DNA of 64,000 nucleotides from assembly GCF_001042695.1 (NCBI RefSeq), contig NZ_AP012334.1, forward strand, positions 1,612,001-1,676,000, read 5' to 3'. Both the position numbers and the translations under genes were made by a program. The notes under the pieces are model-generated. The model was not told where the DNA came from and ran no database searches. It was given only the letters and a program-made list of their open reading frames with translations. How positions within the stretch are numbered: position 1 is the first letter of the stretch; the number at the start of each line of letters is the position of its first letter. The stretch comes from Scardovia inopinata JCM 12537. GTDB taxonomy: Bacteria > Actinomycetota > Actinomycetes > Actinomycetales > Bifidobacteriaceae. Positions 47,299 to 55,971 of this stretch are shown here, one piece after another.

Positions 47299-48352
47299 CC
47301 TGATTTGTTATTTTAGGTGAGTCAAAGACCATGTGTGTTAGGGTCGAATAAAATGCGATTTTTGATTCGAAAGGATTCCGTGACGCACATGGCGTATCAT
47401 CATCTTACCTTACATGAACTCGTTATGGTAGAAACGTATTGGAGTATGCGTGTTCCCGTTAGCTGGATCGCTCAGAGAATGCGCCGGGGTAGGCAAACTA
47501 TTTACCGTGTTATCCACGCTTTCGACCGTGGAATGACTGCACTCGAGTATTACCACGAGTATAAGAAACATCGATATCATTGCGGCAGGAAACGTGTACG
47601 GTTACGCGCCCAGTATGTGCACCTGATTACCTGTTTTCTTCATCAGGGATTAAGTTTCGATGTTATCAGTGGCCTGTTCCCGCGTATGTTGCCTTGCTCG
47701 TCACGTACCCTGTATCGTTTAGCCCACACAGGCGTCTTCCCCAAGCAGAGTCTGCCATGGAAAGGCAAGCGTCATAAAAACGGGGTTAAAGACAAAGAGG
47801 CGGACGCTACACATTTCGTCGTACTCTTATTGATCGAGCGCACGCGTATCCTCGATTTGATACCGAGTTTGGTCATTTTGAAGGATACACTATTGTTGGA
47901 GCAAACAATCACAGCTGTGTGCTCACTCTCGCGGAAAGACAAACGAAAGCTATCATCGCGCTCCATACTAATGGGTGTACTGCCAAAGATATCGAAGACA
48001 CGCTTGACGCGTGGCTATCAAGTCTGCCAAAAAATTTCGTAAAATCTATCACGTTTGATTGTGGTAAAGAATTCGCGAACTGGAAAACCATAGCGAATAC
48101 GCATGATATTGATATTTTCTTTGCTCACCCCGGGTGTGCGGGACAACGAGGCTTAAACGAGAATAGTAACGGGCTACTACGAGAGACGGACTGTCTAAAG
48201 GAATGGACTTCACCACGATAAGCCAAGAACAGTTAAACCGTGTCACACGCTTCCGTAACAATATTCCCCGCAAAAGTCTAAACTATAAAACACCCATCCA
48301 AGTCATGACCCAACACATACGAGAAATGTCTCACTTAAAATGACAAATCAGG
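47299..48352 (+). mobile_element. IS30-family insertion sequence, left copy
   Basis: 1,054 bp. The terminal inverted repeats read CCTGATTTGTTATTTTAGGT at the left and, on the opposite strand, CCTGATTTGTCATTTTAAGT at the right, continuing GAG-CA. The transposase resembles bifidobacterial IS30 enzymes but is broken. A second copy with the same length, ends and internal frames lies inverted at 53943-54996. The pair encloses a foreign gene block. No matching 2-3 bp target duplication is evident at either copy. Confidence 0.92.
47317..48343 (+). pseudogene. IS30 transposase with two frameshifts and D-to-Y change
   Basis: The first frame (GTG 47317) gives the helix-turn-helix region (MRRGRQTIYRVIHAFDRG) up to KRHKNGVKDK. 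A missing base in an A-run near 47792 moves the rest into another frame: FRRTLIDRAHAYPRFDTEFG, FEGYTIVGANNHS, ITFDCGKEFANW, CAGQRGLNENSNGLLR. A second missing base near 48182 moves it again: DGLSKGMDFTTIS, RFRNNIPRKSLNYKTPIQVM, ending at 48343. The first catalytic Asp of the DDE triad, expected in FEGDTIVG, is Tyr. It cannot make an active enzyme as written. Confidence 0.85.
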
Positions 48353-48377
48353 AAAATTTCACTACAAAACTGCCTAT

Positions 48378-49169
48378 TTAGGCTTGTATGTCTCTCCTGT
48401 GGAAAAGATACGCGGCGATTCCCAGTGAAACAATGACCCACAGCGCAAGCGTAATCACTGCGACTGGCATACTCAGAGCAGCACCAGGAGTCTCAGCAGT
48501 AATACTCAATGGATCATAGAGCTGCACGCCTGCCGAAAATGGAAGATACTTTGCAATGGGTATGAGATGAATCAATACGAGAGTAAGCTGCGATGTAATA
48601 ATCATAATGAACAGAGGGAAAACCGTCTGTTTCATCATTATCGTGAGAGCAAAACTAATAAGTGCAGTAGCTATCCACAGGCAGGAAGCACCAACCCACC
48701 TGAGAATCAGTGATGCCGGAATCCCAGTTTTGATAACGCTTAAACTCCCTAATAAGTATTGAGCAATAACACTGGTCGCCGGAATTGTAACCGCTGCAAG
48801 CACAAATGTCAGCATGGTAAGAGTTATGCACTTGGCTGTAAATAACCTCCATCGCCTAGGCACAGCGGTCAGCGAAATCTTCAGTTGAGCGTTTGAGTAT
48901 TCCTGACCAGCAGCGAGAACTCCTAAAATAACTGGCGCAATCAGCCCTAGCCCGGCAGCTTCCAAACCGACTGTTTCTGGCTCAACTCCCGGCGCAAGAA
49001 TAGAGCTGTGCACAAGCATGGCATCTCTAACCTGAGGAACCGAGACGGCGACCAGCGCCACACAAGCGCAGAACGCAAGAATGCAGGTATTGCGTATGGC
49101 GGGGATGGTTATGTATTTCAGCAATTCACTCGAGTAAAAATGGTTCCTGCTATTTTGCGTCTTCGTCAT
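48378..49169 (-). CDS. ABC-2 type permease (LanE/G-like)
   Basis: Integral membrane protein of 263 residues with six hydrophobic segments. QEYSNAQLKISLTAVPRRWR is typical of ABC-2 permeases in bacteriocin-immunity or bacitracin-type exporters. It overlaps the ATPase gene by 4 bases. With that ATPase and a second permease at 50031-50738 it forms a three-gene transporter like LanFEG. It is the innermost cargo gene beside the left IS. Confidence 0.8.
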   Translation of the reverse strand: MTKTQNSRNHFYSSELLKYITIPAIRNTCILAFCACVALVAVSVPQVRDAMLVHSSILAPGVEPETVGLEAAGLGLIAPVILGVLAAGQEYSNAQLKISLTAVPRRWRLFTAKCITLTMLTFVLAAVTIPATSVIAQYLLGSLSVIKTGIPASLILRWVGASCLWIATALISFALTIMMKQTVFPLFIMIITSQLTLVLIHLIPIAKYLPFSAGVQLYDPLSITAETPGAALSMPVAVITLALWVIVSLGIAAYLFHRRDIQA

Positions 49170-49951
49170 CGCTCGCTCCTTCCACCACTATGCGGCTCTT
49201 CTGAACCTTCTGGATCTTCCAACGCAAGAGATACATATTCGTTCTTCGACTCCACCCAGTGGAAATACGCTTCCTCAAGATTCGTATACTCTTTAAGCAG
49301 TTCCTGCACAGTGCCGGTTTTAATAACTCGCCCCTGTGCGATAACAATGAGCTCGTCAGCTACCATCTCCATCTGATCCATAAGATGACTGGACACGAGC
49401 ACGGCTTTACCCTGTTCTGCTAATTTTTTCAGCAAAATTCTTATCCATCGGATTCCCTCAGCATCCAAACCATTCATTGGTTCATCAAGTATGACAATCT
49501 TCGGATTCCCCAGCAAAGCAGCTGCGATTCCCAGTCTTTGCTGCATTCCGAGAGAGAAGGTTCCCACTGGTTTGTGTGCTGCACTTGTTAGTCCTACTAA
49601 ATCTAAAACAGTGCGAATACGGGACGAATCAATTCCGTTTGATAACGCCAGCCACTGCAAATGGTTGTACGCAGTCCGGCTCTTGTGAGCTCCAGCTCCG
49701 TCAAACTGCACTCCCACAACGGTTAGTGGTCGTATCAAAGATGAGTAGGGAACACCATCAACCAGCGCAAAGCCCTCGTTGGGCTTATCCAACCCTAAAA
49801 TTGTGCGAATAGTTGTAGACTTCCCAGCTCCGTTCGGACCGAGCAGTCCGGTAACTTTCCCAGAATAAACTTCAAAACTGATGTGTGACACAGCTCTTTT
49901 TTCTCCATATTTTTTGCTGAGGTCATGCACGGTTATAGCCGCAGAATTCAT
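49166..49951 (-). CDS. ABC transporter ATPase (LanF/BcrA-like)
   Basis: Cytoplasmic ATPase of 261 residues. Walker A LLGPNGAGKSTTIRTI, signature FSLGMQQRLGIAAALLG, Walker B IVILDEPMNGLDAEG, and switch His in LVSSHLMDQM. It matches the DrrA/BcrA/LanF group, which energises removal of peptides from the membrane. AAAGGAG precedes the ATG. It sits between two ABC-2 permeases. The upstream two-component genes in the same orientation would be its regulator, as in peptide-sensing detoxification modules. Confidence 0.9.
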   Translation of the reverse strand: MNSAAITVHDLSKKYGEKRAVSHISFEVYSGKVTGLLGPNGAGKSTTIRTILGLDKPNEGFALVDGVPYSSLIRPLTVVGVQFDGAGAHKSRTAYNHLQWLALSNGIDSSRIRTVLDLVGLTSAAHKPVGTFSLGMQQRLGIAAALLGNPKIVILDEPMNGLDAEGIRWIRILLKKLAEQGKAVLVSSHLMDQMEMVADELIVIAQGRVIKTGTVQELLKEYTNLEEAYFHWVESKNEYVSLALEDPEGSEEPHSGGRSER

Positions 49952-50030
49952 GTTTTCTCCTTTCGTCTGCGATTGTCGGTTTTGTATGAGTGATTGTGTG
50001 AATGGTTGTAAAAGTGTTTTTCACGCGAAG

Positions 50031-50738
50031 TTAGCTGCCCACCTCCCATGTTTGTGCGGATACCAAGCTGCCAATAAAAGCACTGATTTCCCATAAAACA
50101 AGCGCTCCTAGAGCCTCAATAAAACTGGACTGAGTCGACGATGGAGAGCACAGCACAGTGCCTAATTGGTCTGGAAGATACCGCGCCGCAGGAAGGTACG
50201 CTCTCAGAAAAGCCGAAAGTAAAAATGCAGTGCCGAGTATGATTCCCAAAGATACTGTTCCATTGCGCAGTACTGCAGAGAGCGAAAAAGCAAATGTGCC
50301 TAGAATCGTCCAGTAAAGGATGTGCCCAGCAAGTGAACGAAATGAAATAGCTTGATTCAATGCAAGCATTCGCGCACAGTAAGAAAGCACTATGGTCACG
50401 GTCGAGACGTCAAACGAAACGAGGAAAGCCACAGCGGTTTTTGCACAAACAACGTTTGTCCGACTAGGAACAGCAAGGAAAGTAGTGCGCAAACATCCGC
50501 CGTCCGTTTCCTCAATGAGAAGCCAGCAGCCCAAGAGAATAACAGCTGCCTGCCCATAATAAAGCGGCATTGTAAAAGCTGAGGAAGAATCAATAACCCC
50601 ATGTCGCGCAGCAACGCTAAAACCATAGACCCCTGCAATGATTATGCCGATGAGCCCCACAAGCGCGTATAAAAATCCGCGCACAGTAAGAAGCTTCGAA
50701 ATCTCAGACAAGAAGCACCGAATAAAACGCATGCGCAC
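50031..50738 (-). CDS. ABC-2 type permease, second subunit
   Basis: Protein of 235 residues with about six membrane segments (FLYALVGLIGIIIAGVYGFSV, AVILLGCWLLI and others). It contains EETDGGCLRTTFLAVPSRTN, the same position and style as the loop in the other permease. It lies 79 bases upstream of the ATPase gene and 93 bases downstream of the response regulator, all on the minus strand. It probably pairs with the 48378-49169 permease to form the channel. Confidence 0.78.
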   Translation of the reverse strand: MRMRFIRCFLSEISKLLTVRGFLYALVGLIGIIIAGVYGFSVAARHGVIDSSSAFTMPLYYGQAAVILLGCWLLIEETDGGCLRTTFLAVPSRTNVVCAKTAVAFLVSFDVSTVTIVLSYCARMLALNQAISFRSLAGHILYWTILGTFAFSLSAVLRNGTVSLGIILGTAFLLSAFLRAYLPAARYLPDQLGTVLCSPSSTQSSFIEALGALVLWEISAFIGSLVSAQTWEVGS

Positions 50739-50831
50739 CCGCTTTCATCAACATTGTTGTTACTGTGTCTCTCAGTATTGCTGAGCAAAAGCAGAAAAAC
50801 AGTCTGCAGATGTTGACAAATTTGCGGGCGA

Positions 50832-51476
50832 TTAGACTAATCCATTCTCATACGCAAAAATAACGAGCTGCGCACGGCTGCTGATATTGAGTTTCGCCAT
50901 AATCCGGCTAACGTATGTACGGGCAGAAGTTTCCGTGATGAAGAGTTCCTGAGCAAGCTCAGCGTTAGTCATGCCTTTTCCTATGAGAATAAGCGTTTCT
51001 TTTTCTCTTTTCGTCAAAGAATTCACCAGCGCATCCGGTTTGCGTGGAGCAAGTTTTTCAATAAGCCGCTGAGTAATGCGCGGAGAAAGGAGCGAAGCAT
51101 CAAACGAACACGACCGAACAGCATCGAGAATAGTTGCTGGCGAACTATTTTTTAATAGAAAACCGGTTGCTCCAGCATGAAGTGCGTCATACACGTACTC
51201 GTCAAAATCAAAAACTGTAAGCATGATTATTTTTGGCGGCGCAGAAGATTTCATAAGCATCCGGGCAGCATCAAGACCGGAAAGAATGGGCATCTGCACA
51301 TCCATCAGAATTACTTCAGGACGGTGAGAAAGCGCTAAGTCAACTGCCTCACTGCCATCTGCGGCTTCCGCAACCACATCCATGTCCTCTTGACTGGAAA
51401 TAAGCGCTGTAAGAGATGCGCGAATTGCAGGATTATCATCAGCGATGAGCACGTGAGTTTGAGAAGATGACGGCAT
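50832..51476 (-). CDS. LuxR-type response regulator of cargo module
   Basis: Protein of 214 residues, complete. The receiver has DD at 13-14 (LIADDNPAIRA), phospho-acceptor D59 in VILMDVQMP, and Lys in GFLLKNS. The LuxR helix-turn-helix is LTKREKETLILIGKGMTNAE and ARTYVSRIMAKLN. The upstream kinase ends immediately before its ATG (no gap), so it is translated with the kinase. It likely controls the downstream three-gene transporter. Confidence 0.92.
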   Translation of the reverse strand: MPSSSQTHVLIADDNPAIRASLTALISSQEDMDVVAEAADGSEAVDLALSHRPEVILMDVQMPILSGLDAARMLMKSSAPPKIIMLTVFDFDEYVYDALHAGATGFLLKNSSPATILDAVRSCSFDASLLSPRITQRLIEKLAPRKPDALVNSLTKREKETLILIGKGMTNAELAQELFITETSARTYVSRIMAKLNISSRAQLVIFAYENGLV

Positions 51477-52601
51477 TTAACTCTCTCCACTCTGAGCAGG
51501 TATTTCTACATCAACGGCAACTCCATGCTGTGACGCATCCGTAATTTTGAGTGTACCACCCAGCAGACGCACACGTTCCTGAATGCCGGTTAACCCATGG
51601 CCAAACTGGATATGTGCTGCCTTTCCTCGGCCATCATCGGCAATATGAAGTCGAACGTGAGAGCCAGTGACATCTATGGCTGCAAAAATTGTATGTGCTT
51701 GAGCATGTGTGAGCGTATTGGTAACTGTTTCGCGAATAATGCTGTAAATCGTTGATTGGATTGAAACGTCTAAAGAGTCAAGAACGTCCTGATTACCAGA
51801 AACTTGGAAATCCATGCGAAGCCCAGATTTTTCGCATGTTTGCTGAAGCTCAGCAATTTTACCGGATAGATCGAAGTGAGGAGTCACACTATGATTTTGA
51901 GGATTCTGCCGATTCTGCTTTTCGAGCAGCTGCCTTAACTGTGCAATTCCATCATTCGCAGTTGCTTGAATTCCCTGCAAAGTTTGGCGTAATTGCTCAG
52001 GCAAAATATTTTCAACATGCGCGCTCACCCCTGCCTGCACTCCTATTGTCCCCAAAGAGTAAGAAAGCACATCATGAATTTCTCTGCTTAGCCGAGCCTG
52101 TTCCTGCATACGAGCTTCATTCTGCGAATCACGCTTGATGCGCTGCGTGCGCACCCCTAAAAACCACGCAAGAGTTACCGCTCCAATACTCAGCAAAGTA
52201 TTGCGCACGAGAGAAAGATTATTAGACGCTTTCACTCCCATTGCAGCAGCAAAAACAAGAATGATTGTCATGAGGAATGCACGCGGAATCAGTTTCTTTC
52301 CCGAACGTTCAGCACAATGGAAAACAGCAAGAGAAACCATAAGGAACGGATCTGCTGTAAGCTGCGCAATCCAAGCAATTGCAGCAAAAATACTAAGACA
52401 GACTATGCTTCCTTTAGGATATTTTATGCTCAGCATGCTTCCGGCAAGAGAGGCGAGCGCGAGAATAATCTGCAAGACTCTCAACTGAGGAGAGTGAGGA
52501 ATAACAGTCAGCCAGAAAACTGCGATATCCACACTGCAGAAAAGAAGAATGAAAAGGAATGGAGTTGCTTTCTTGAAAAAATTCTTGCTGAGGGCAGTCA
52601 T
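51477..52601 (-). CDS. Sensor histidine kinase of cargo module
   Basis: HisKA_3-type kinase, about 374 residues from ATG 52601. Hydrophobic helices fill residues 13-150, with little outside sequence, as in intramembrane-sensing kinases. Phospho-acceptor H176 in SREIHDVLSYSLG; N box IIRETVTNTLTHAQA; ADDGRGK and GLTGIQERVRLLGG in the ATPase. A longer frame to 52751 is open, but its first 50 residues look non-homologous (Pro/Lys/Ala-rich), so the shorter start is preferred; its ribosome site is weak. Confidence 0.85.
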   Translation of the reverse strand: MTALSKNFFKKATPFLFILLFCSVDIAVFWLTVIPHSPQLRVLQIILALASLAGSMLSIKYPKGSIVCLSIFAAIAWIAQLTADPFLMVSLAVFHCAERSGKKLIPRAFLMTIILVFAAAMGVKASNNLSLVRNTLLSIGAVTLAWFLGVRTQRIKRDSQNEARMQEQARLSREIHDVLSYSLGTIGVQAGVSAHVENILPEQLRQTLQGIQATANDGIAQLRQLLEKQNRQNPQNHSVTPHFDLSGKIAELQQTCEKSGLRMDFQVSGNQDVLDSLDVSIQSTIYSIIRETVTNTLTHAQAHTIFAAIDVTGSHVRLHIADDGRGKAAHIQFGHGLTGIQERVRLLGGTLKITDASQHGVAVDVEIPAQSGES

Positions 52602-52849
52602 AGGAAACTCATTTCTTTCCGCTGCAAAGGCTGCGCTCTTGCAGGCAGCGGCGAGGGCAAAACCAAAGAAATCGCAGGGAGCCTTACCATGGCTCAATCC
52701 TAGCTTTTTCTTGGGACAAGGAGGTATCTGCGAAAGTACGAATTCAATCAATGCAAAAGTTGAAGAAAATTCCTTAGCCCCTCAATCCTGAGTAAAATAT
52801 GAACTGCAACGCTTAAAACACAACAATATAACGCAATCGAGGAACGAAT

Positions 52850-53038
52850 ATGCGTGATTTCTTTAAGAAGCACCCTACTGTGCAATTTCTCATTATCGGA
52901 CTTCTGCTTTTTGCTTTTGATGTTTCAGACTTCTTTCTTGGCACGATGTCTGTTAAAGCTTTACTTCTCAATGCTGTGAAATATATTGTCGTTTTTGGAA
53001 TCGCAGATTTCATATTGTTGTGGCAGAAAAATCACTGA
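52850..53038 (+). CDS. Small two-helix membrane protein
   Basis: Sixty-two residues. A short basic start (MRDFFKKHP) is followed by helix VQFLIIGLLLFAFDVSDFFL and a second helix near AVKYIVVFGIADFILLW. GAGGAACGAAT lies directly before the ATG. It is divergent from the kinase and convergent with the tRNA deaminase, inside the IS-flanked block. No family recognised; an immunity or accessory role is only a guess. Confidence 0.65.
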   Translation: MRDFFKKHPTVQFLIIGLLLFAFDVSDFFLGTMSVKALLLNAVKYIVVFGIADFILLWQKNH

Positions 53039-53078
53039 CAGCCTCGACCAGTAATTCTCAGTTCAGCTCCGCCACACC

Positions 53079-53537
53079 TCACTGTCTTTTCTCCTCAAAG
53101 AACTCTCTTAGTATTTCCGCGCACTCATCAGCACGCACGCCGCCAAATACTTCAGGACGAAAACCCACATGTGGGTCTCGAGCAATATCCCAAACAGATC
53201 CCAGAGCCCCCATTTTCTCATCCCACGCGCCAAAAACCACTCGCCCCATATGCGCGCTCACAATTGCTCCAGCACACATGGGGCACGGCTCCATGGTGAC
53301 AACGAGAGTGCAGTCCTCAAAATTCCATGACTCTCTCACTCGCGCAGCTTCACGCATAACTTCAATTTCAGCATGAGAAAAAGGGTCTGCCTTTTCTTCG
53401 CGATGATTGCGCTCAGCAGCGAGCACAGCTCCTTCAGAATTCAGCACCACAGCCCCCACTGGAATCTCGTCAAAATCCGCGGATTTCCTAGCATTTTCAA
53501 GAGCCACGCCCATGGCTTCGTAATATGGCGAATTCAT
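53079..53537 (-). CDS. tadA: tRNA-specific adenosine deaminase
   Basis: Converts A34 to inosine in tRNA-Arg(ACG), a normally essential housekeeping enzyme. 152 residues, full length. Zinc deaminase motif HAEIEVM (H55, E57) and PCPMCAGAI (C85, C88). Finding it inside an IS-flanked segment suggests that a piece of another chromosome was carried over with the transporter module. Whether the host has a second copy cannot be told from this window. Confidence 0.92.
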   Translation of the reverse strand: MNSPYYEAMGVALENARKSADFDEIPVGAVVLNSEGAVLAAERNHREEKADPFSHAEIEVMREAARVRESWNFEDCTLVVTMEPCPMCAGAIVSAHMGRVVFGAWDEKMGALGSVWDIARDPHVGFRPEVFGGVRADECAEILREFFEEKRQ

Positions 53538-53560
53538 ACCCTTAAGACTATGCTGAAACT

Positions 53561-53942
53561 ATGACTATGCATTTGACTGTTTTGGATCACCCATTGGTTG
53601 ATCACAAGCTCACCGTTCTGCGTGATAAGAACACTCCATCAAACACTTTCCGCGAACTCGTTTATGAACTTGTAACTCTGGAAGCCTATGAAGCTACGCG
53701 AGATCTCACTGTTGAGGACGCCCCTATTGAAACTCCAGTAGCTCCAACGGTCGGCAAAAAGCTTTCTAAGCCACGCCCTATGGTTGTTCCAATTCTGCGC
53801 GCAGGGCTAGGTATGCTCGACGGCATGACTCGCCTGATTCCTACCGCTGAAGTGGGCTTCCTTGGCATGAAGCGCGATGAAAATACTCTTGACATTGTCA
53901 CGTATGCAAACCGTCTTCCGGATGATTTGACTGGCCGTCAGG
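53561..53942 (+). pseudogene. upp: Uracil phosphoribosyltransferase, 3'-truncated by IS
   Basis: The first 127 residues of UPRT are intact: [52 protein letters not shown] and [13 protein letters not shown]. The right-hand IS begins at 53943, so the frame ends two residues later in IS sequence (stop at 53947). The normal protein is about 210 residues. The lost part contains the PRPP-binding loop (DPMLATGGT region), so the product would be inactive. The cut marks the edge of the transferred block. Confidence 0.93.
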
Positions 53943-54996
53943 CCTGATTTGTCATTTTAAGTGAGACATTTCTCGTATGTGTTGGGTCATGACTTGGATG
54001 GGTGTTTTATAGTTTAGACTTTTGCGGGGAATATTGTTACGGAAGCGTGTGACACGGTTTAACTGTTCTTGGCTTATCGTGGTGAAGTCCATTCCTTTAG
54101 ACAGTCCGTCTCTCGTAGTAGCCCGTTACTATTCTCGTTTAAGCCTCGTTGTCCCGCACACCCGGGGTGAGCAAAGAAAATATCAATATCATGCGTATTC
54201 GCTATGGTTTTCCAGTTCGCGAATTCTTTACCACAATCAAACGTGATAGATTTTACGAAATTTTTTGGCAGACTTGATAGCCACGCGTCAAGCGTGTCTT
54301 CGATATCTTTGGCAGTACACCCATTAGTATGGAGCGCGATGATAGCTTTCGTTTGTCTTTCCGCGAGAGTGAGCACACAGCTGTGATTGTTTGCTCCAAC
54401 AATAGTGTATCCTTCAAAATGACCAAACTCGGTATCAAATCGAGGATACGCGTGCGCTCGATCAATAAGAGTACGACGAAATGTGTAGCGTCCGCCTCTT
54501 TGTCTTTAACCCCGTTTTTATGACGCTTGCCTTTCCATGGCAGACTCTGCTTGGGGAAGACGCCTGTGTGGGCTAAACGATACAGGGTACGTGACGAGCA
54601 AGGCAACATACGCGGGAACAGGCCACTGATAACATCGAAACTTAATCCCTGATGAAGAAAACAGGTAATCAGGTGCACATACTGGGCGCGTAACCGTACA
54701 CGTTTCCTGCCGCAATGATATCGATGTTTCTTATACTCGTGGTAATACTCGAGTGCAGTCATTCCACGGTCGAAAGCGTGGATAACACGGTAAATAGTTT
54801 GCCTACCCCGGCGCATTCTCTGAGCGATCCAGCTAACGGGAACACGCATACTCCAATACGTTTCTACCATAACGAGTTCATGTAAGGTAAGATGATGATA
54901 CGCCATGTGCGTCACGGAATCCTTTCGAATCAAAAATCGCATTTTATTCGACCCTAACACACATGGTCTTTGACTCACCTAAAATAACAAATCAGG
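53943..54996 (-). mobile_element. IS30-family insertion sequence, right copy (inverted)
   Basis: Same 1,054-bp length as the left copy, in opposite orientation. Every open frame found in one copy has an equal-length, same-sequence counterpart in the other, so they appear identical. Its left end abuts the truncated upp gene and its right end abuts the second half of the sensor-kinase gene. Outer flanks of the pair (…TTTATATG and TTATAAAA…) show no obvious target duplication. Confidence 0.92.
53952..54978 (-). pseudogene. IS30 transposase of the right copy, same lesions
   Basis: Mirror image of the left-copy transposase, with the same two frameshifts and the FEGYTIVG substitution at the first catalytic Asp. 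Position p in the left copy corresponds to 102295 minus p here. Confidence 0.85.
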
Positions 54997-55892
54997 TTAT
55001 AAAACTTCGCAATCAGCAGCTCGATAACAGCAATGCCACGATTGCACTCATGCAAAAGGAGAAGAATCTTGCCAGTCAAACACACGACACAGTCACCGGA
55101 AAACTAACCTACATTACCCTAACTGCCCAAAAAAATATTGATCTATACAAGCAAAATCTGAGCAAAATTGATTCTTCCTCGGATTATACTGAATTGTCAG
55201 CCACTGATATAAAAAGCAGACTGCATGACTGGGAAGAAGTTAATACAACCGCTCTCATGACTCTTGATAATGTCCATCATGTTATTGACATACTTAATTC
55301 TGCAGACACAGGTAGCAAGACTGCTGAATGGGAATCGACACATCAATTCACTTCTGACAGTTTTCTAGCAAAAATCAAAGAAATAAGTTCTCTGGAATCA
55401 CAGCACCTTCTTAGCCTGGGCTTTCATGGGGATGTCACCATAAACAACAAACGGTTATGCCCAACAAACAGCGTAGAGTCACCAGCAAACACAGCTGGGT
55501 CATCCTGCATAAACAGTGATAGTAATAAAAATGGAAATGAGATTATGGCTATCTCAGATGACAAACCTCGAACAGATTCCGTACCAACTAAGGCCTGTAA
55601 CTTGCTCACAGAGATTTTCACAAATATTGCTAAATATGCAGATCCTAGTGAGCCATATCATATTATTATCTCATATCAAGGAAAAACTGTGACTATTACG
55701 CAGACGAATCGTCTAAAAGAACATAGCACGAGCGCAAATAATAGTCATGATAGTTTGAAAACTTCTTCCACCCCCAGCAACCACCAAGGTCTACAATTCC
55801 ACACAGCTTGGGTTGAAGAAGAAGGAAGGAAAATTAGTTATTCAGCAGAAGAGGGACAGTGGGTGCTCTTTGCTGAAGTGCCTGTAAAGTAA
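54997..55892 (+). pseudogene. Sensor kinase, C-terminal catalytic fragment
   Basis: Continuation of the kinase whose N-terminus is at 47155-47298. It begins VIKLRNQQLDNSNATIALMQ, followed by the phospho-acceptor region KNLASQTHDTVTGKLTYITL, a degenerate linker, the N-box-like LLTEIFTNIAKYADPSEPYH, and a C-terminal EEGRKISYSAEEGQWVLFAE. G-box motifs are weak or missing, as in some peptide-sensing kinases. The frame is open back into the IS to an ATG at 54963, so a 309-residue membrane-free version could be translated from within the IS end. Confidence 0.75.
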
Positions 55893-55971
55893 AAGAGCAC
55901 CCATGGAGTAAAGTATCCACAGAGTCAAGTTGTTTCCTCACCGGTTTTTAGATTACTAGAGTATGAGATTT

